Part shown: positions 1-11,212 of the stretch, piece after piece
Numbering within the stretch: the first letter of the stretch is position 1
Layout: the number at the start of each line of letters is the position of its first letter
Origin: Yarrowia lipolytica
Lineage: Eukaryota; Ascomycota; Dipodascomycetes; Dipodascales
Reading direction: 5' to 3'
DNA length: 64,000 nucleotides
Assembly: GCF_001761485.1 (NCBI RefSeq)
Contig: NC_090771.1
Span: 2,852,001-2,916,000, forward strand
Program-made: the position numbers and the translations under genes
Notes under the pieces: generated by a model
The model's input: only the letters and a program-made list of their open reading frames with translations
Told to the model about the DNA's origin: nothing
The model's database searches: none

Positions 1-2
1 CA

Positions 3-230
3 GGGTTCGACTTCAACGTGGCATTACAGGACTTCCGGAAACATGCCACACCAATTGAGGTGTCCAAAAAGAGCTACAAGTTGCCCGACAAGGTGGTTGA
101 CGAACCGGCTGCAGACGTGGCTATTCCTATTCTAGCTCCTCCGCCAAGGAGAGCCACTATGGAGGAGGAAGAGGAAGAGGAGGAAGAGGATGACGACGAC
201 TTTGGAGATTTTGTCGGAGATAATCAATAG
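3..230 (+). CDS. C-terminal part of an unidentified protein with an acidic DFGDF tail (partial, runs off left edge)
   Basis: The frame is open from base 3 to the TAG at 228-230, so only the last 75 residues are seen and the true start lies outside the window. The visible part has a proline stretch (ILAPPPRR), a run of about nine glutamates, four aspartates and then DFGDFVGDNQ at the end. Acidic-phenylalanine motifs of the DFGDF kind are known in other proteins to bind the ear domains of clathrin adaptors such as AP-1 gamma and GGA. That suggests, but does not show, a trafficking role. No enzymatic domain is visible and I do not recognise the protein. It is the real coding frame: it reads straight in from the edge and has the composition of a disordered tail. 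Confidence 0.6.
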   Translation, partial: GFDFNVALQDFRKHATPIEVSKKSYKLPDKVVDEPAADVAIPILAPPPRRATMEEEEEEEEEDDDDFGDFVGDNQ

Positions 231-433
231 TCGGTCGCTGGTGTCAAGCCAACATTCGTTGAATAATAAGCACATCTGACTGGCTGCCTTAACAGCGGGC
301 TGTTATATATAATGAATTACGATACTGAGAATATGATTTCAAATCAGGTACAAGCAGCTACAGTAAATGGTGTGTTTTTCTTTTGAGTAACAATTGTGGT
401 TCTTGTGAGGGTTACCTATCTATAGATGTAGCT

Positions 434-2342
434 TCAAGTATGTATCGTACTGCATCTCTGCCTATAATCACGGTAACCTCCTGCTATGCTGGAAAATGTG
501 TGATGTCTCTTGTCTATGTACATCAACGCAAGTGCCCAGGCAACGTCGCCAGGACCATAGACATCGTAATCATCGTCTGAGTAGTCATTGGGGAGGCCGA
601 ACGTGGGGCGTTCATGGTCTCCACCCCCCCTGGTCGTCTTCACCACCGGTACCATAGTCTTTGTAATCTTCATCATCATCTTCTTTTTCTGAAGCTTCAA
701 AGTCCAGGTCTTCAGAGTCCAGATCCCAATAGCTCTTGATATACCCACGGACAACATGGTGAGACAAGAATCTGACGAGAAATTTGCCATTTTCATACCC
801 AAGAAAGACTCTGCTTCGATCACTTCCAGGGTTATAGTATGAATCTGGAGTTTCCACATCAGAAATAAATCCGCTGTCAAGATCTGCTATTCGAATACCT
901 CCACTTTTCGTCCACTCGGTGAGATATTGCGAATTTTGGGGTATAAGACAGTGAGGAAGTCCATCTGGTGCTTTGTCAGGCAAGGTGGTGATTTTATCCT
1001 GCCTACGAAACATCTTTCCGGGCTGGTCCAGGTCCAAGAAGGTTGGAATCAGACACTGGTCTTAATGAAACAACCAAACGAGTCCATTGTAGTTTTCCTC
1101 GGGACACAACTTGTTTATGCAAAGGAGGGAGTGCCATACCTGACCAATTTCTAGGTGTGAGGGTTGTGTAAGCCATAGGTGCTTCTCGCGTATCGTGTCA
1201 CGTGAATATTTCCAACTTGGGAAATAGCGTCAATGTGAGGAGGATGCTTGTAATGATGCTGGTCTCTGGGGGACGCGTAGTTGTGGTGAGTAGTGGGGAT
1301 CACAATGATCTCATTATTGACAACAATGGCAGCTCGTTCCAGGAAAAACTGGTATTCTTTGAAAGATGTTCAGGACGGATTTGACCAGGTAGTGTGAATT
1401 CAATGCCCTTAAAGCTGATGACCATCGCCTTCTTACTCTTGGAAACCCCCTTGATCTGACTGGGCCGCTTTGGGCGGAGGGGGGGGGGGGGGGCCCTCAA
1501 GAGTCCCAGGGACTCAACATTGCACCCTGTGGGAGGTTTTCAGCATGAAATAGATCGCATGAGAACGAGTAGTTGAACTCCCGATGGTCATCGAACCCCT
1601 CGCAGTCACTGGGCAGCTTCTCTCCATGATTGAGCCACAAAGCAGTAACTCCCTTCACCGGCTTGGGTGGTGGCATTTCGTTTTATCCCAGTCGTTTATA
1701 ACTTTCAACTTATAGCTGGGGTGTCGTGAAACGTACACCAACTAACAGCCTCCCCAGGTCTTCATTTCTTCTTCTGGATTGATCCAGGGAAATCGCCTGA
1801 CAAGTTCAAGCTTCAGATCACGGTCAGCATGTGTTTAGCTCACTGGAACCGCAGACTTCGGCTCCTTCCTGTCCAAATGCCTTGAAAAATTGTCAGCCTC
1901 CAGCCAGACAGACCGTCTCAGGCTTGCCTCGTGATCCTCGAGCAGCTCATATATCCGCGCCTGTAATCGCTGACTTTCTGCCTTCTCTTGCAGGTCCAGA
2001 GAAGGGCTAGAGAGCATCTTCGATGCCCACGCATGTATGTTTAGTAGAGTCCAAATATACTCCTCGACGAAGGGTGTCCGAGGTGTGAATCTAACCTCTC
2101 AAACGCTTTGATGACTGTGGATGTAAATTGCTTGAAGTCTTTCAGCCTCCTGGCAGCCTCCTCTCTCCACGCGCCATTTCTGGTTGAACTCGTTGTTCTC
2201 TTGAAGCAGCTTCTGTACTGCGATTATTCCCTGGAAGCTGCAACGGGTAGTGGTGCTGTCGATAATAGAGCAACGTGATCTGAGGCCACTGCTCAATCAT
2301 CTTCTTCATGTCCTCCCAGACCACTTTCTGCTCTTCCTTCAC
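434..2342 (-). pseudogene. Decayed gene of unknown family
   Basis: The minus strand carries a string of protein-like open stretches in changing frames over about 1.9 kb. They lie at about 2342-2100 (charged, helical), 2017-1835 (a coiled-coil-like stretch with QARIYELLEDHEASLRRS), 1678-1503 (begins MPPPKPVKGVTALWLNHGEK), 1475-1300 and 1037-434 (acidic C-terminal part with DDDEDYKDYG). None is long enough alone to be a gene, but their order, common strand and sensible composition point to one ancestral protein now broken in at least four or five places. One homopolymer of 15 G (1479-1493) lies between two of the pieces. I do not recognise the family and see nothing viral in it. A highly spliced gene is less likely, because the donor and branch signals seen in this window's real introns do not separate the pieces. 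Confidence 0.5.
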
Positions 2343-2669
2343 TTAGAGCAGAAGAGAACACACCACCAGGAGTTTGTTAGCCTCTGACTCAGTTCCATGT
2401 CAAGGTGAAGGCAGTCCTTGTGTTATTGCGGCTGCAGCTGTCTTAACAGACGTTCTTGGGTTTCCGGGCCATGTACTCGCTACTTGTAGATGTACTGTAG
2501 TGACACGTTGTGGTGAAACATCGATGTAGAGAAAACAATCAGACCACTACTCAGTTAGAACATTAGAACATTAGTTGACCATTACTTGGTACCCCCTCAG
2601 ATCGAATCTTACAAATACCATTTAATAATACCATACCTTCTATCTATATACATATATACAATTATACCT

Positions 2670-5195
2670 CTAGAGGTATCTTGGCACCTCCTCGTCCTCG
2701 ACGGCAATGATAATGTCGCCAGATTCAAGTTCGTCCCACTTTTCAAGAGCAATACCACACTCCTGGCCCTTGGCCATCTCAGTAACGTCATCCTTGTTGT
2801 GCTTCAGAGACGAAACGGTGCCTCGAAACACCTCCTCTCCATCTCGCATCACCTTGACGGTGTGAGATCGTCGTAGAGGACCCATGGTGACTCTGCAACC
2901 GGCAATCTTGACCTTCTTCTTGGCGATGGAAATCTCAAAGATATCCTTCACCTGAGCAGAAGCAATCTCCTTGTCTCGGATGATCTTGGGGAGCAGTGAG
3001 GTCACATGTTCGGTTACGTGCTCAATTACACGGTAAATGATGGTCTGCTCGATGATTGGCACGCCTGCCTGACGAGCCTTGAGAATCACGTCCCTGGTGG
3101 GCTTGACGTTGAACAACAACAGAGAAGCGTTCGCAGTCCTGGCAATTTCAACATCGTTGGCAGTAGGAGGGCCCACAGATCGAGACAGGATATTGACGTG
3201 GACCTCGTCGTTACCGATATCGGCAATGGACTCGGAAACAGCCTCAACTGATCCATGGACGTCTCCTCGAACGATAAAGTGAGCCAGCTGGCACTTGGCC
3301 TCGGGCTCATCCTCCTCAATAGGAGGAAGACCGAGCTTGGCTCGCTCCAGACGCTTCTCCTCGGCCTCCTGGTCAATCTTCTGCTGCTTTCGCTTCTCGT
3401 TGATGATCTTGATATCGTCCATCTGCTGCATGAGCTGAGCTCGCTTCTGTCGATTCTCGGCCACCTGCTTGGCCTGCTGCTCACTCTCGGCCTGCAAAAC
3501 CTGGTCTCCAGAGGCAGGAAGTTCCTTCCAACCTGTTACCTCCACTGGAGTACCAGGACCGGCCTCCTTGATAACCTTGTTGGAGGAGTCCTTCATGGCC
3601 TTGACCTTGCAAAAGACGGTGCCTGCACAGATGACCTGGCCGGGCTTGAGAGTACCGTTGTGGACAAGAACAGTTGCAGTGGCTCCAACACCCTTCTTGA
3701 CCTGGGACTCGAGAACAATGCCCTCGACCTTGGCGGTGGGCGAAGATCGCAGATCCAGAACCTCGGAAATAGCAACCAGAGTTTCCTCCAGAGTGTCAAC
3801 TCCAAGACCAGACTTTCCACTAACCTGGACACATGCAATGTCTCCTCCATAGTCCTCGACATACACCTCATTGGCTCCGAGATCAGAATAGACCTTCTGG
3901 ATGGTCTCTTCGGTAACAGACTCCTTGTCGCACTTATTGATGGCAACCACAAGTTCGACACCCGCGGCATGAACGTGTTTGATAGCCTCCTTGGTCTGAG
4001 GCATGACAGAATCGTCTCCTGCAACGACCAGAATAACAATATCGGTAACGGTAGCTCCTCGTTCTCGCATTTTCAGGAAAGCAGCGTGACCAGGGGTATC
4101 AAGAAAGGTGATTTGCTTGCCGGACTTGGGAGCCTTAACAGAGAAGGCGCCAATATGCTGCGTGATACCTCCATGTTCCTTCTCGGCCACGGACGACTTT
4201 CGAATGTAATCGAGCAAAGTGGTCTTACCATGGTCAACATGGCCCATGATCGTCACAATCGGAGGTCTCAGAGGCAACTTCGACTTTTCGTCAGCAGAGG
4301 GCTTGGGGGCAAGGAACAAATCGACTCCCTGAGTCTCATTGGTGTACACATCGAAGCCCAAATCGTCAGCAATCAGCTGGGCAGTTTCACCGTCTAACAC
4401 ATGGTTATGGTCAGTGGTTTCCTGGTCGAATCCAAGCTCCACCATTGTGCTGGAGAGAGTCTCAAGGGAAACCTGCAGAATAGTGGCCAAGTTGGAGATG
4501 GAAACGAAGGAAGGAATAGCCAATCGTGGACGCACAATCTCAATTTCCTTCACCTTCTTCTCCTTGACTGGAGGAGGAGGAACTGTCTTTGGTGTAGCGA
4601 CAACAAAGTCTTCGTGTCTCAGGAACACGTTCTTGGGCTTCTCTTCCCCCTTCTTTCCAGCTTCATGTGACTTCTTTCCTCCCTCTCCTCCCTTCTTCTC
4701 TCCAGGACCAGACATATTGGGGGTATTGAATGACTTCTTTGCACGGGCCTCCTCCTGCTTTCTCATAATTTTCATCAGCGACGGCGTCTCAGCTTGGGCA
4801 AGATTGATAGTCGGCTTCTGAGATCTTTGTTGTCGGTTGTTATTGTTGTTGTTGTTGTTGTTGTTTCTATTCTGGTTCCGGTTCTGGTTCTGGCCCTGGT
4901 TCTGACCTTGGTTGGTACCTTGATTGTTCTTGTTGCCGTTGTTATTGTTTCGGTTCTGACCACCTCGCTGGTTCTGACCTCTGGGTTGATTCTGGTTCGA
5001 ATTCTGGCCCTGGTTCTGGCCCTGACTTCGAGGCTGGTTTCGCGACAGAGCCTTCGCCTGATCCACAGAGGGAGCTTCCTTGACAGGAGCCGGGACTGCT
5101 GGCTCGGTCTTTCGGAAACGCGAGGAGCCGAGCTTGGCTGCAACCTGTACCGAGGAGTGGAATCCCCGGGCTCTCCACAAACTTCTACTCAACAT
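2670..5195 (-). CDS. IFM1: Mitochondrial translation initiation factor IF-2
   Basis: This 841-residue GTPase is the IF-2 type factor that brings initiator Met-tRNA to the mitochondrial small ribosomal subunit. The N terminus (MLSRSLWRARGFHSS) is an arginine/serine-rich, acid-free presequence typical of matrix proteins. Residues about 50-125 are a low-complexity Asn/Gln tract (many NQ and GQNQ repeats and an N run), and about 150-215 are Lys/Glu-rich. The G domain starts near 309 with GHVDHGKT at 318-325 (G1), DTPGH at 366-370 (G3) and NKCD at 420-423 (G4). Beta-barrel domains II and IV follow, with MGPLRRSHTVKVMRDGEEVF near the end. Yeast Ifm1 is about 676 residues; the extra length here is the N/Q-rich linker. 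The start was chosen for the presequence and because the upstream region is promoter-like, with a TCACGTGAC box at 5288-5296. The identification is secure from the G motifs and IF-2 domain order. Confidence 0.95.
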   Translation of the reverse strand: MLSRSLWRARGFHSSVQVAAKLGSSRFRKTEPAVPAPVKEAPSVDQAKALSRNQPRSQGQNQGQNSNQNQPRGQNQRGGQNRNNNNGNKNNQGTNQGQNQGQNQNRNQNRNNNNNNNNNNRQQRSQKPTINLAQAETPSLMKIMRKQEEARAKKSFNTPNMSGPGEKKGGEGGKKSHEAGKKGEEKPKNVFLRHEDFVVATPKTVPPPPVKEKKVKEIEIVRPRLAIPSFVSISNLATILQVSLETLSSTMVELGFDQETTDHNHVLDGETAQLIADDLGFDVYTNETQGVDLFLAPKPSADEKSKLPLRPPIVTIMGHVDHGKTTLLDYIRKSSVAEKEHGGITQHIGAFSVKAPKSGKQITFLDTPGHAAFLKMRERGATVTDIVILVVAGDDSVMPQTKEAIKHVHAAGVELVVAINKCDKESVTEETIQKVYSDLGANEVYVEDYGGDIACVQVSGKSGLGVDTLEETLVAISEVLDLRSSPTAKVEGIVLESQVKKGVGATATVLVHNGTLKPGQVICAGTVFCKVKAMKDSSNKVIKEAGPGTPVEVTGWKELPASGDQVLQAESEQQAKQVAENRQKRAQLMQQMDDIKIINEKRKQQKIDQEAEEKRLERAKLGLPPIEEDEPEAKCQLAHFIVRGDVHGSVEAVSESIADIGNDEVHVNILSRSVGPPTANDVEIARTANASLLLFNVKPTRDVILKARQAGVPIIEQTIIYRVIEHVTEHVTSLLPKIIRDKEIASAQVKDIFEISIAKKKVKIAGCRVTMGPLRRSHTVKVMRDGEEVFRGTVSSLKHNKDDVTEMAKGQECGIALEKWDELESGDIIIAVEDEEVPRYL

Positions 5196-5879
5196 GGCGG
5201 TGATGTTCGGGTCGTCGTCAAATGTTGGTGTCTCAAAATATCGCCGTTAATGGGTACATGCACCATGCATTAAATCTTTCATGCACCTCACGTGACCGGA
5301 ACTTTGTCGGACTTAGCGAATGCGAGAATGTGTATTTTGAACAGGTGGGGAGATAGGTTCTATATATATAGAGAGATGCCGCCTACTTATATCTCACCTT
5401 TAGTTCTACTTGCTTCAAAAAGTCGACTTCACACATCCTGTATTGCCCTCGTCACTCTATTTCTCGAGTCAAACAAACTTTTCCGGCTATTTCCGAACAC
5501 CATATGTGTGAGTTGGTAGATGGACGAGTAAAAGTTGACTATATGCTTGGAAAGTATTCGAATCGACTAATTCGCTCATGTATCCTCATTACTTGCCTTT
5601 CCTGTACCTCCACTTCAGTTTTCAGACCCTTGGCACTGAGTGAATAATAAAGAGATCCTGCAAGTTCGTACATCTACCAGTAGTATTATCGCACACACCA
5701 TGGTGTTGGCACACACAGTAAGTTACGCATCGTACTGTAGCTCTGTCCATATTATAATAAAGCTGCGTACATAGTACTTCCATCGTTCCATGCGGTAGCT
5801 CTTCTACTACTTGTAGTACCCTTCCAATAAAAAAAATGCAATATCTATGACAGTACCTGCTGTTCACGACGCTCAAATC
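5196..5879. other. Intergenic: IFM1 promoter and 3' flank of the membrane-protein gene
   Basis: No reading frame here looks like a gene. There is a TCACGTGAC box (5288-5296) 93 bases upstream of the IFM1 start, an AT-rich TATATATATA stretch near 5361-5370, and a palindromic CTACTTGTAG near 5806-5815. The stretch separates two minus-strand genes. Confidence 0.6.
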
Positions 5880-6413
5880 CTAGCTCAGCACCAACCAAAC
5901 CAGAAATCCAACGTGTACCAGCAAGTTCCATTCACTGGTGCCAAACCGGGGGGGAACTCGTCGCATCTCGTCGTCTTCCTCCTCCTCATCTGCTTCCTGG
6001 GGAAAATGTTCATAGTAAGTGCCGTCATCAAATGAGTTGATCATCTGGGTGTGTCGGAAACTCCAGGCCAAACACTCGACAATGTTGAGACACACGTAGA
6101 ACAGCGCCATGTACGCTATGAGCCGCGTGGGGCTGTACCAGTGGGCGCCCTGCGACAGAGGGAACCGGTAGAGAGTCAGCCATGCAACAAAAGCCTGAAT
6201 AGGCGACCGAGAGCCCCAGGCGTTGTAATCCTTGTGTGTGCATCGTGTTCGCGCGTACGCAAACAGACTGTAGATGCCAGCCCCAGTGTACACAAACACC
6301 AGGACCACTAGAGCAATGTCCAGACAGACAGAAAGCCATGACCAAACAAAGGAGAAGAATTTGGTCAGCCATCGCCAAATGGTCTTGAAAAACGTAGTGA
6401 GCCAGTCCCACAT
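5880..6413 (-). CDS. Small multi-spanning membrane protein of unknown function
   Basis: This is a 177-residue protein with a tryptophan- and phenylalanine-rich N terminus (MWDWLTTFFKTIWRWL) followed by hydrophobic segments at roughly 24-52, 66-82, 92-115 and 160-177, so three or four membrane spans are likely. Between the last two lies an acidic stretch (about 133-148, EADEEEEDDEMRR). The protein ends inside a hydrophobic segment (FLVWLVLS). The WxxW-type amphipathic start could lie along a membrane surface. I recognise no family. The frame is preferred over the overlapping frames because of its coherent topology, and the single ATG leaves no start choice. Membrane location is inferred from composition only. 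Confidence 0.6.
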   Translation of the reverse strand: MWDWLTTFFKTIWRWLTKFFSFVWSWLSVCLDIALVVLVFVYTGAGIYSLFAYARTRCTHKDYNAWGSRSPIQAFVAWLTLYRFPLSQGAHWYSPTRLIAYMALFYVCLNIVECLAWSFRHTQMINSFDDGTYYEHFPQEADEEEEDDEMRRVPPRFGTSEWNLLVHVGFLVWLVLS

Positions 6414-7086
6414 GTTGAGTGTGGATCGAGAGTGTTGAACGAACGTGTGGGGTGTCAGATGGAGCTGTGGGATGTGTGGTTGTGCCTGGTGGGATAATTG
6501 TTTCAGCCGTGATGTTGATCAGAAATTTAGAGTTCAAAGTGGATCAGATATGGAAAGGTTGTTGAGAGTGTTGGGGGCAAAGAATGGGGTGGGCAAGCGT
6601 CTTAAACCAGTTGGAATGGCTCGAATAGCCTCCTTGTGCCTTGCAATTATACCCAAGATGTCACCTTCATGATGCTTATGTAATCGTGCACTGTGGCAAA
6701 AACAAAAACGGGCACTGGACCAATAGGCTATACTCTAAAGTTGTTGTACTTTATTCGATCCTCCCAACTACAGTAATTCAGCTTTACAGAGAAGGTGAGA
6801 GTCCCCAACACTACAACACACTCACTGAACAGAACTCACCACCAACTTCTCATTATATATTAATTCAAGCACTTAGCAGCAACAAAAAGAACTGTCCGGT
6901 TCCACGGGTTGAACAAAAAATGAGATCAATGCTCTACCCAACTGAGTCAAACAAGCGGGTTGTTTTCGCTGGACTTTGACAGTCAGTATCTGAGTGTAGG
7001 TTTGGTCTGCTTATATAATCACTTCAAAAATGAAGAGTTACGGCACATCTTCAGGTGTATGGAAGTGGCGGACAAAAAAAGAAACA
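6414..7086. other. Intergenic, with a tRNA relic
   Basis: Short open frames here (for example 6445-6672 and 6641-6979 on +) have no protein-like character. The only structured item is the decayed tRNA-like copy at 6893-6959. Confidence 0.5.
6893..6959 (-). pseudogene. Decayed tRNA-Met-like relic
   Basis: Read on the minus strand, this stretch follows the two tRNA-Met genes at 7087 and 8825. It has GACTCAGTTGGGTAGAGC (D arm, A box), then GATCTCAT with the CAT anticodon context, then GTTCAACCC (T loop) and ACCGGACA (acceptor 3' side). The 3' half of the anticodon stem, the variable loop and the 5' half of the T stem are replaced by a T run, so no cloverleaf can form. It is a partial, diverged copy rather than a working tRNA. 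The resemblance was judged by eye. Confidence 0.55.
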
Positions 7087-7160
7087 TGCCCGGTACCAGG
7101 GTCGAACTGGTGATCTTCAGATTATGAGACTAACGCTCTAACCAACTGAGCCAACCAGGC
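7087..7160 (-). tRNA. Elongator tRNA-Met (CAT)
   Basis: The minus strand folds as a 74-nt tRNA. The acceptor stem is GCCTGGT with ACCGGGC (one G-T pair) and the discriminator base is A. The A box is TGGCTCAGTTGG, the anticodon loop CTCATAA carries CAT, and the B box is AGTTCGACCC in the T arm. No intron and no encoded CCA are present. The anticodon loop and flanks (AGTCTCATAATCTGAAG) match fungal elongator tRNA-Met rather than the initiator, which lacks a TTC T loop. A nearly identical second gene lies about 1.74 kb away on the same strand. Confidence 0.9.
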
Positions 7161-8824
7161 AATTTTGTGTTCCAGCGTGACCTTTGGCGTTTTATGCCAC
7201 ACTGAAGATGTGGGAAAAAACCGCAAATTTGCCTAAAATTTGATTTTGGATTTCTTGAAGACATTATTTGAGTAAATTTATAACGTTGATGAAGTTCTTA
7301 TACTTCAAAATGTCCTCTATATCCATCCTGGACTGGTTGTGTTGTAGTGACTGGTAGAGCATTCCTAGAGAGTCTACCCGAATGGGATTGAAAGTTGCAT
7401 TTCTGAGAACTGTAGTCATCAAATAGTTATTTGGAGGCTCCAATAAAGTGTTAAAGGATACCTGTGGTGTTTATAACTAGTAATTGTCTGTGAGAGCTAC
7501 CTGTTTTGTAGGTCTGTCTGAAGAGTTCCCTGTAAAGCGGTCTGTTTGTACTGTCTGGTAAGTCGTCAATGACATGGAAAGATTTTGACTCAAGTAAATA
7601 TCTTTGATAGCCATCAAAGGAATCTTTCAACTCCCCAAAGCCACGTGTTTTTCCATCCATTATGCGACTACCGGATCTGCGTACCTTCTAGTAGATTCAG
7701 AAAACTTGTGGATCATGTCAGATGTTATCCCCCTACTGAAACATTACGGGACGGGGAAACGACTTTGTGGCTTGGCTGTAATTGGATTATCGCCTTGAAG
7801 ACTCCCCTGGACCGTGACTACTGCGCTTCTGTACCTACAGGCAGGAGTGTCCCATGGTGCCCATCTGAATGGGTACCCTACAGTACACTTAATTGAGTCG
7901 GGGAACGGTTTGACTTTCGTTTCAAATCTATGAACTAATACAACGGTTTCTCTAGCATATTTCTAAAAATATACTAGTCCATCTTCATCTTTAGAATGAA
8001 CTTGTGAGTTGCGATAATGTACACCCCACCAGATGGCGAAGGGTACCGGTTTAGACGGGACAATTCTAGCTATCGAGCAACAGTGTGTGCGTTTTCCATT
8101 CAGTCTTAATCTTTGACTGTTAGTTGGCAAGCTCGGTCGATTTCAGGTTACTTCTGTGAAGTTACAGAGTGTGATGGCGCATTGTGTGTTCGTTCTGTCA
8201 TTCTGTCTCTTATGCAACCTATTTCAGGCCCATTTCCCTATAGTAAATGTAGAGGGTACCTTCTTGAACTTCCTACGGCCTTACTTCTACAAGTAGGATA
8301 CATGATCTCAACGCAAGTGGAAACCCCCAAACTGTTCCTACTGCAAGTATGTTAGACATCTTCAGATTACGGCAAGACGGATCTTGCTTAAGGGTCCAAC
8401 AACACAGTCCATAGTGGTTGCAGTAGGTACAGTGGGTATAGTGACCACATTCTCAACACTCGTACATGTAGAGTATGTACTCATACAGTAAGTGGGTTTG
8501 GAACAGCGTCAGAAAAACACTGAGGCCGTTGTAAAAGGCGGACCTGGTATGGAAGTGCTCTTCAGGAGATTGACGTAAGTCTTTAGTGCAATGCGTGGCC
8601 ACCCATGGGTAGAACTCGATACCGATCACTTGGGGAGAGGTTTTTTGTGTGGGTACTGTCCTTGAAGTGCTACAGTGTTATTTTATTGTCGGTTTTTTGT
8701 ACAAGGAGCCCATCAATACTAAAAAAAAAAAAAAAAAAAAAAAAGCACTGATTAGAAACCCTCTACAAAGGATAAGTACCATCAGTTATTGTCAATCCCC
8801 CCATTCCCAAAGCAAAAAGAAACG
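7161..8824. other. Intergenic between the two tRNA-Met genes
   Basis: The region is AT-rich with no convincing gene. Open frames at 7585-7896 and 8113-8355 lack protein-like composition or recognisable motifs. A long A run of about 24 bases lies near 8721-8744. Part of an ancient mobile element is possible, but nothing in the sequence identifies one. Confidence 0.4.
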
Positions 8825-8898
8825 TGCCCGGTACCAGGGTCGAACTGGTGATCTTCAGATTATGAGACTAACGCTCTAACCAACTGAGCCAACCAGGC
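8825..8898 (-). tRNA. Elongator tRNA-Met (CAT), second copy
   Basis: The sequence of the 74-nt minus-strand tRNA is the same as that of the copy at 7087-7160: acceptor GCCTGGT/ACCGGGC, anticodon CAT, B box AGTTCGACCC. The flanks are also partly alike. An A-rich stretch ending in AAAAAGAAAC precedes the 3' end on the plus strand, and AATTTT(T)GT follows. The duplication therefore included some flanking DNA. On the coding strand the plus-strand A run reads as a T run just past the 3' end, which would serve as a Pol III terminator. Confidence 0.9.
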
Positions 8899-11212
8899 GC
8901 AATTTTTTGTTAAAAAATTGCCCTATTGTTTTTATTCCCAGATATTGCTGACTAATTGTTAGAACCAAAAAAAAATTCTTAGCGCCTTGTTTGTTGACTA
9001 CAGTAGTCCCGGACTTACCTAAAATGGAAACACCATGAAAATTGCATATCTCCAAATATGTGCATTAAGTCCGATAACTCCGCGACACCTATAGCTACGC
9101 AACCATGGTAACCATGGTGTAAAGTCCGAACCGGCTCCCAGTTGCCCCCATTCTCACAGTGCAGAGGGCTTTGGGATCTCGCCACCTACACGGCTATAAT
9201 TAAACCGTAAGTTAGAGTGGGAGTCTAACCTGTCTACTCGGTGCAAAAGTCTACCTCTCCTAAACCCACATTCCTGAGACGGATGATCTACAGTGTGTAC
9301 GACACCGGAGCTCTATAACAGCGCGGCAGGTTGGCATAGTACGATACAGTAGCGTGGAATGGATAGACTGTTTCAGGGTTTGGAATTTGAACTAAACGCG
9401 GGGTTTGTTAAGAGGCAATAGCCGGAGATGTAAGGCCATAGATTAATGATAGGAGAGACGGTCAGTCTCATGTCAGACATCCCTCTCTTCTGGGTGGTTG
9501 CTTTTTATGCTCCACGTATCTGTCGTACATGTTTTCTGTCTATCTGTCTGAGGAGTTGGCGCTTGTTGTCAAAAAAAAAGGTAGACTTTGGGGTGGGACA
9601 CCCCCGAAAGGTGTCCAGAGTTAACAGCCATTGAGTTTGGCTCTATGTGACGTAATATAGCGGCGTGGGCATTGGTCTGTGTGAACCTATAGGTGGTTGT
9701 AGCTCGTGGTCTACAAGTAGGGGAGGAAGGGGTGAGCGATACAGGGGTAAATGAAAACCTGTTGGGTCTGTGAGTGTATATCCATCGACAATGGTATACG
9801 CTATCTTACAGGACATGCTGCTGCCTTACATGAGCTGATTCTATCGGGCCTTGTAGGACTGCCTCTATAGTGCAACCCACGGACATCGGGTGTAACCCTG
9901 CCGCACACATCGGGATACAAGGGCCCGAGTTTGAAGACAATTGCCAAGGTGCGACAGGCGGAACGACAGAGGAATATAAGTGAGGGCAACGGCAGATGGC
10001 GGATAATATGGCGAGGGGATGAGTAAGCCAGTTACACTATCTGTTTGTAATTACTGTCTTTTTATCTCTTCACGTTTGTCTACACCTGTCTTCCCGGTTC
10101 TCTCCACCCACGTATCGTCGTGTTCGCCAACTCTATTGGAGAAACATAAGGATTGGTGGAAAAACAGACCTAAAAACAGCACCTAAAAACAGTGTGCACA
10201 TACAAGAGCAAACAATAGAGACGCCGTTTGGGCGGTGCGACAGGCCTCGGCACGCGCCAGTCTTTCTATTGTCTGCTCTATGGCAGCAAGCGGTGTCTAT
10301 GCTTCCTCCCCGCCATCCCCCAGACCTTGTTCTCCTGCCCAATGCAGACATATTCACCTTCCGTTCTGGGCGCCAAAACCCGCTCCACTTATTAAACGCA
10401 ATTAAGCGAGCCCAGTAGACAGACGCGAAGGTGTAGGGCGGCGGAGACAGAGGCTATCTCGGAAAGATACAGCTCGACACAGCCAACCAAGGAGAAACCT
10501 ACAATAGTGTGGCGGCATACAAAACACATGTGAAACCCCTTGCGGAGGTGGATGGTGAATTATAGGTCTCACTTGGTTGCCGTGACGATAGATTGGCAAC
10601 CTGTACTTACACTTACTACACTAGTGTACACTGCGGTACCGTAACAAGAACCCGCTAGCAGGTCCACTACAGCAGACATATTACTTAGACTACAAACAAT
10701 CACTTGACAGTTTAGACCAGGTTGGAACAAAAAAAAAATACGCGCAAAATATTCTTGGCTGTCAGATAGTTTCTCCACGGTGCTCCACCAAACAAAAGCA
10801 AGAAGGTCAAAGCTACACGCAGTCTCGACAATTTGGCAGCTAAGTCTTCTGAATCTGACAGGTGTGGAGCTGACAGATGCTGACAGTGATAGCGCTCACC
10901 TCGAATTTGACGTGGTTCTGGCACCTTGTTCGGTGCCATTTTGACGTACAGATGCATTAACTTCTGTAACTAAACTGAACTAAAAGTCAACCAAAAAGTG
11001 GGCTTGGCCGCCGTTATCTGCAAAGCAAAGAGGAAAAATTTTCACCCAGGCGAAAAAGGGCAAGTCCGAAATAATCAAATTCGTCATTTTACTTGGCTTC
11101 AGTTAAGACTATTGCTGCTAGATAGATATATACTAGTGTTACTGTCAAAAATTATTAAGAAAGATCTATTATTAGGTAAATATTAAAAGGGAGAAGAGAA
11201 TTTTGGTATTAA
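8899..11212. other. Intergenic between tRNA-Met and PMA1 3' end
   Basis: About 2.3 kb without a supportable gene. The open frames present (10133-10357, 10712-10957 and others, at most about 80 codons) look random. A CTACAAGTAG palindrome is at about 9711-9720. The last 150 bases before PMA1's stop are AT-rich, as expected of a 3' end region. Confidence 0.5.

Noticed and set aside
3255-4397. A 380-codon frame antisense to IFM1
   Set aside because: It is Leu/Ser/Asn-rich with no domain and lies entirely within the IF-2 G domain and barrel region.
8721-8744. The A run as the poly(A) end of a LINE insertion
   Set aside because: No reverse transcriptase, target-site duplication or LINE sequence could be recognised upstream of it.
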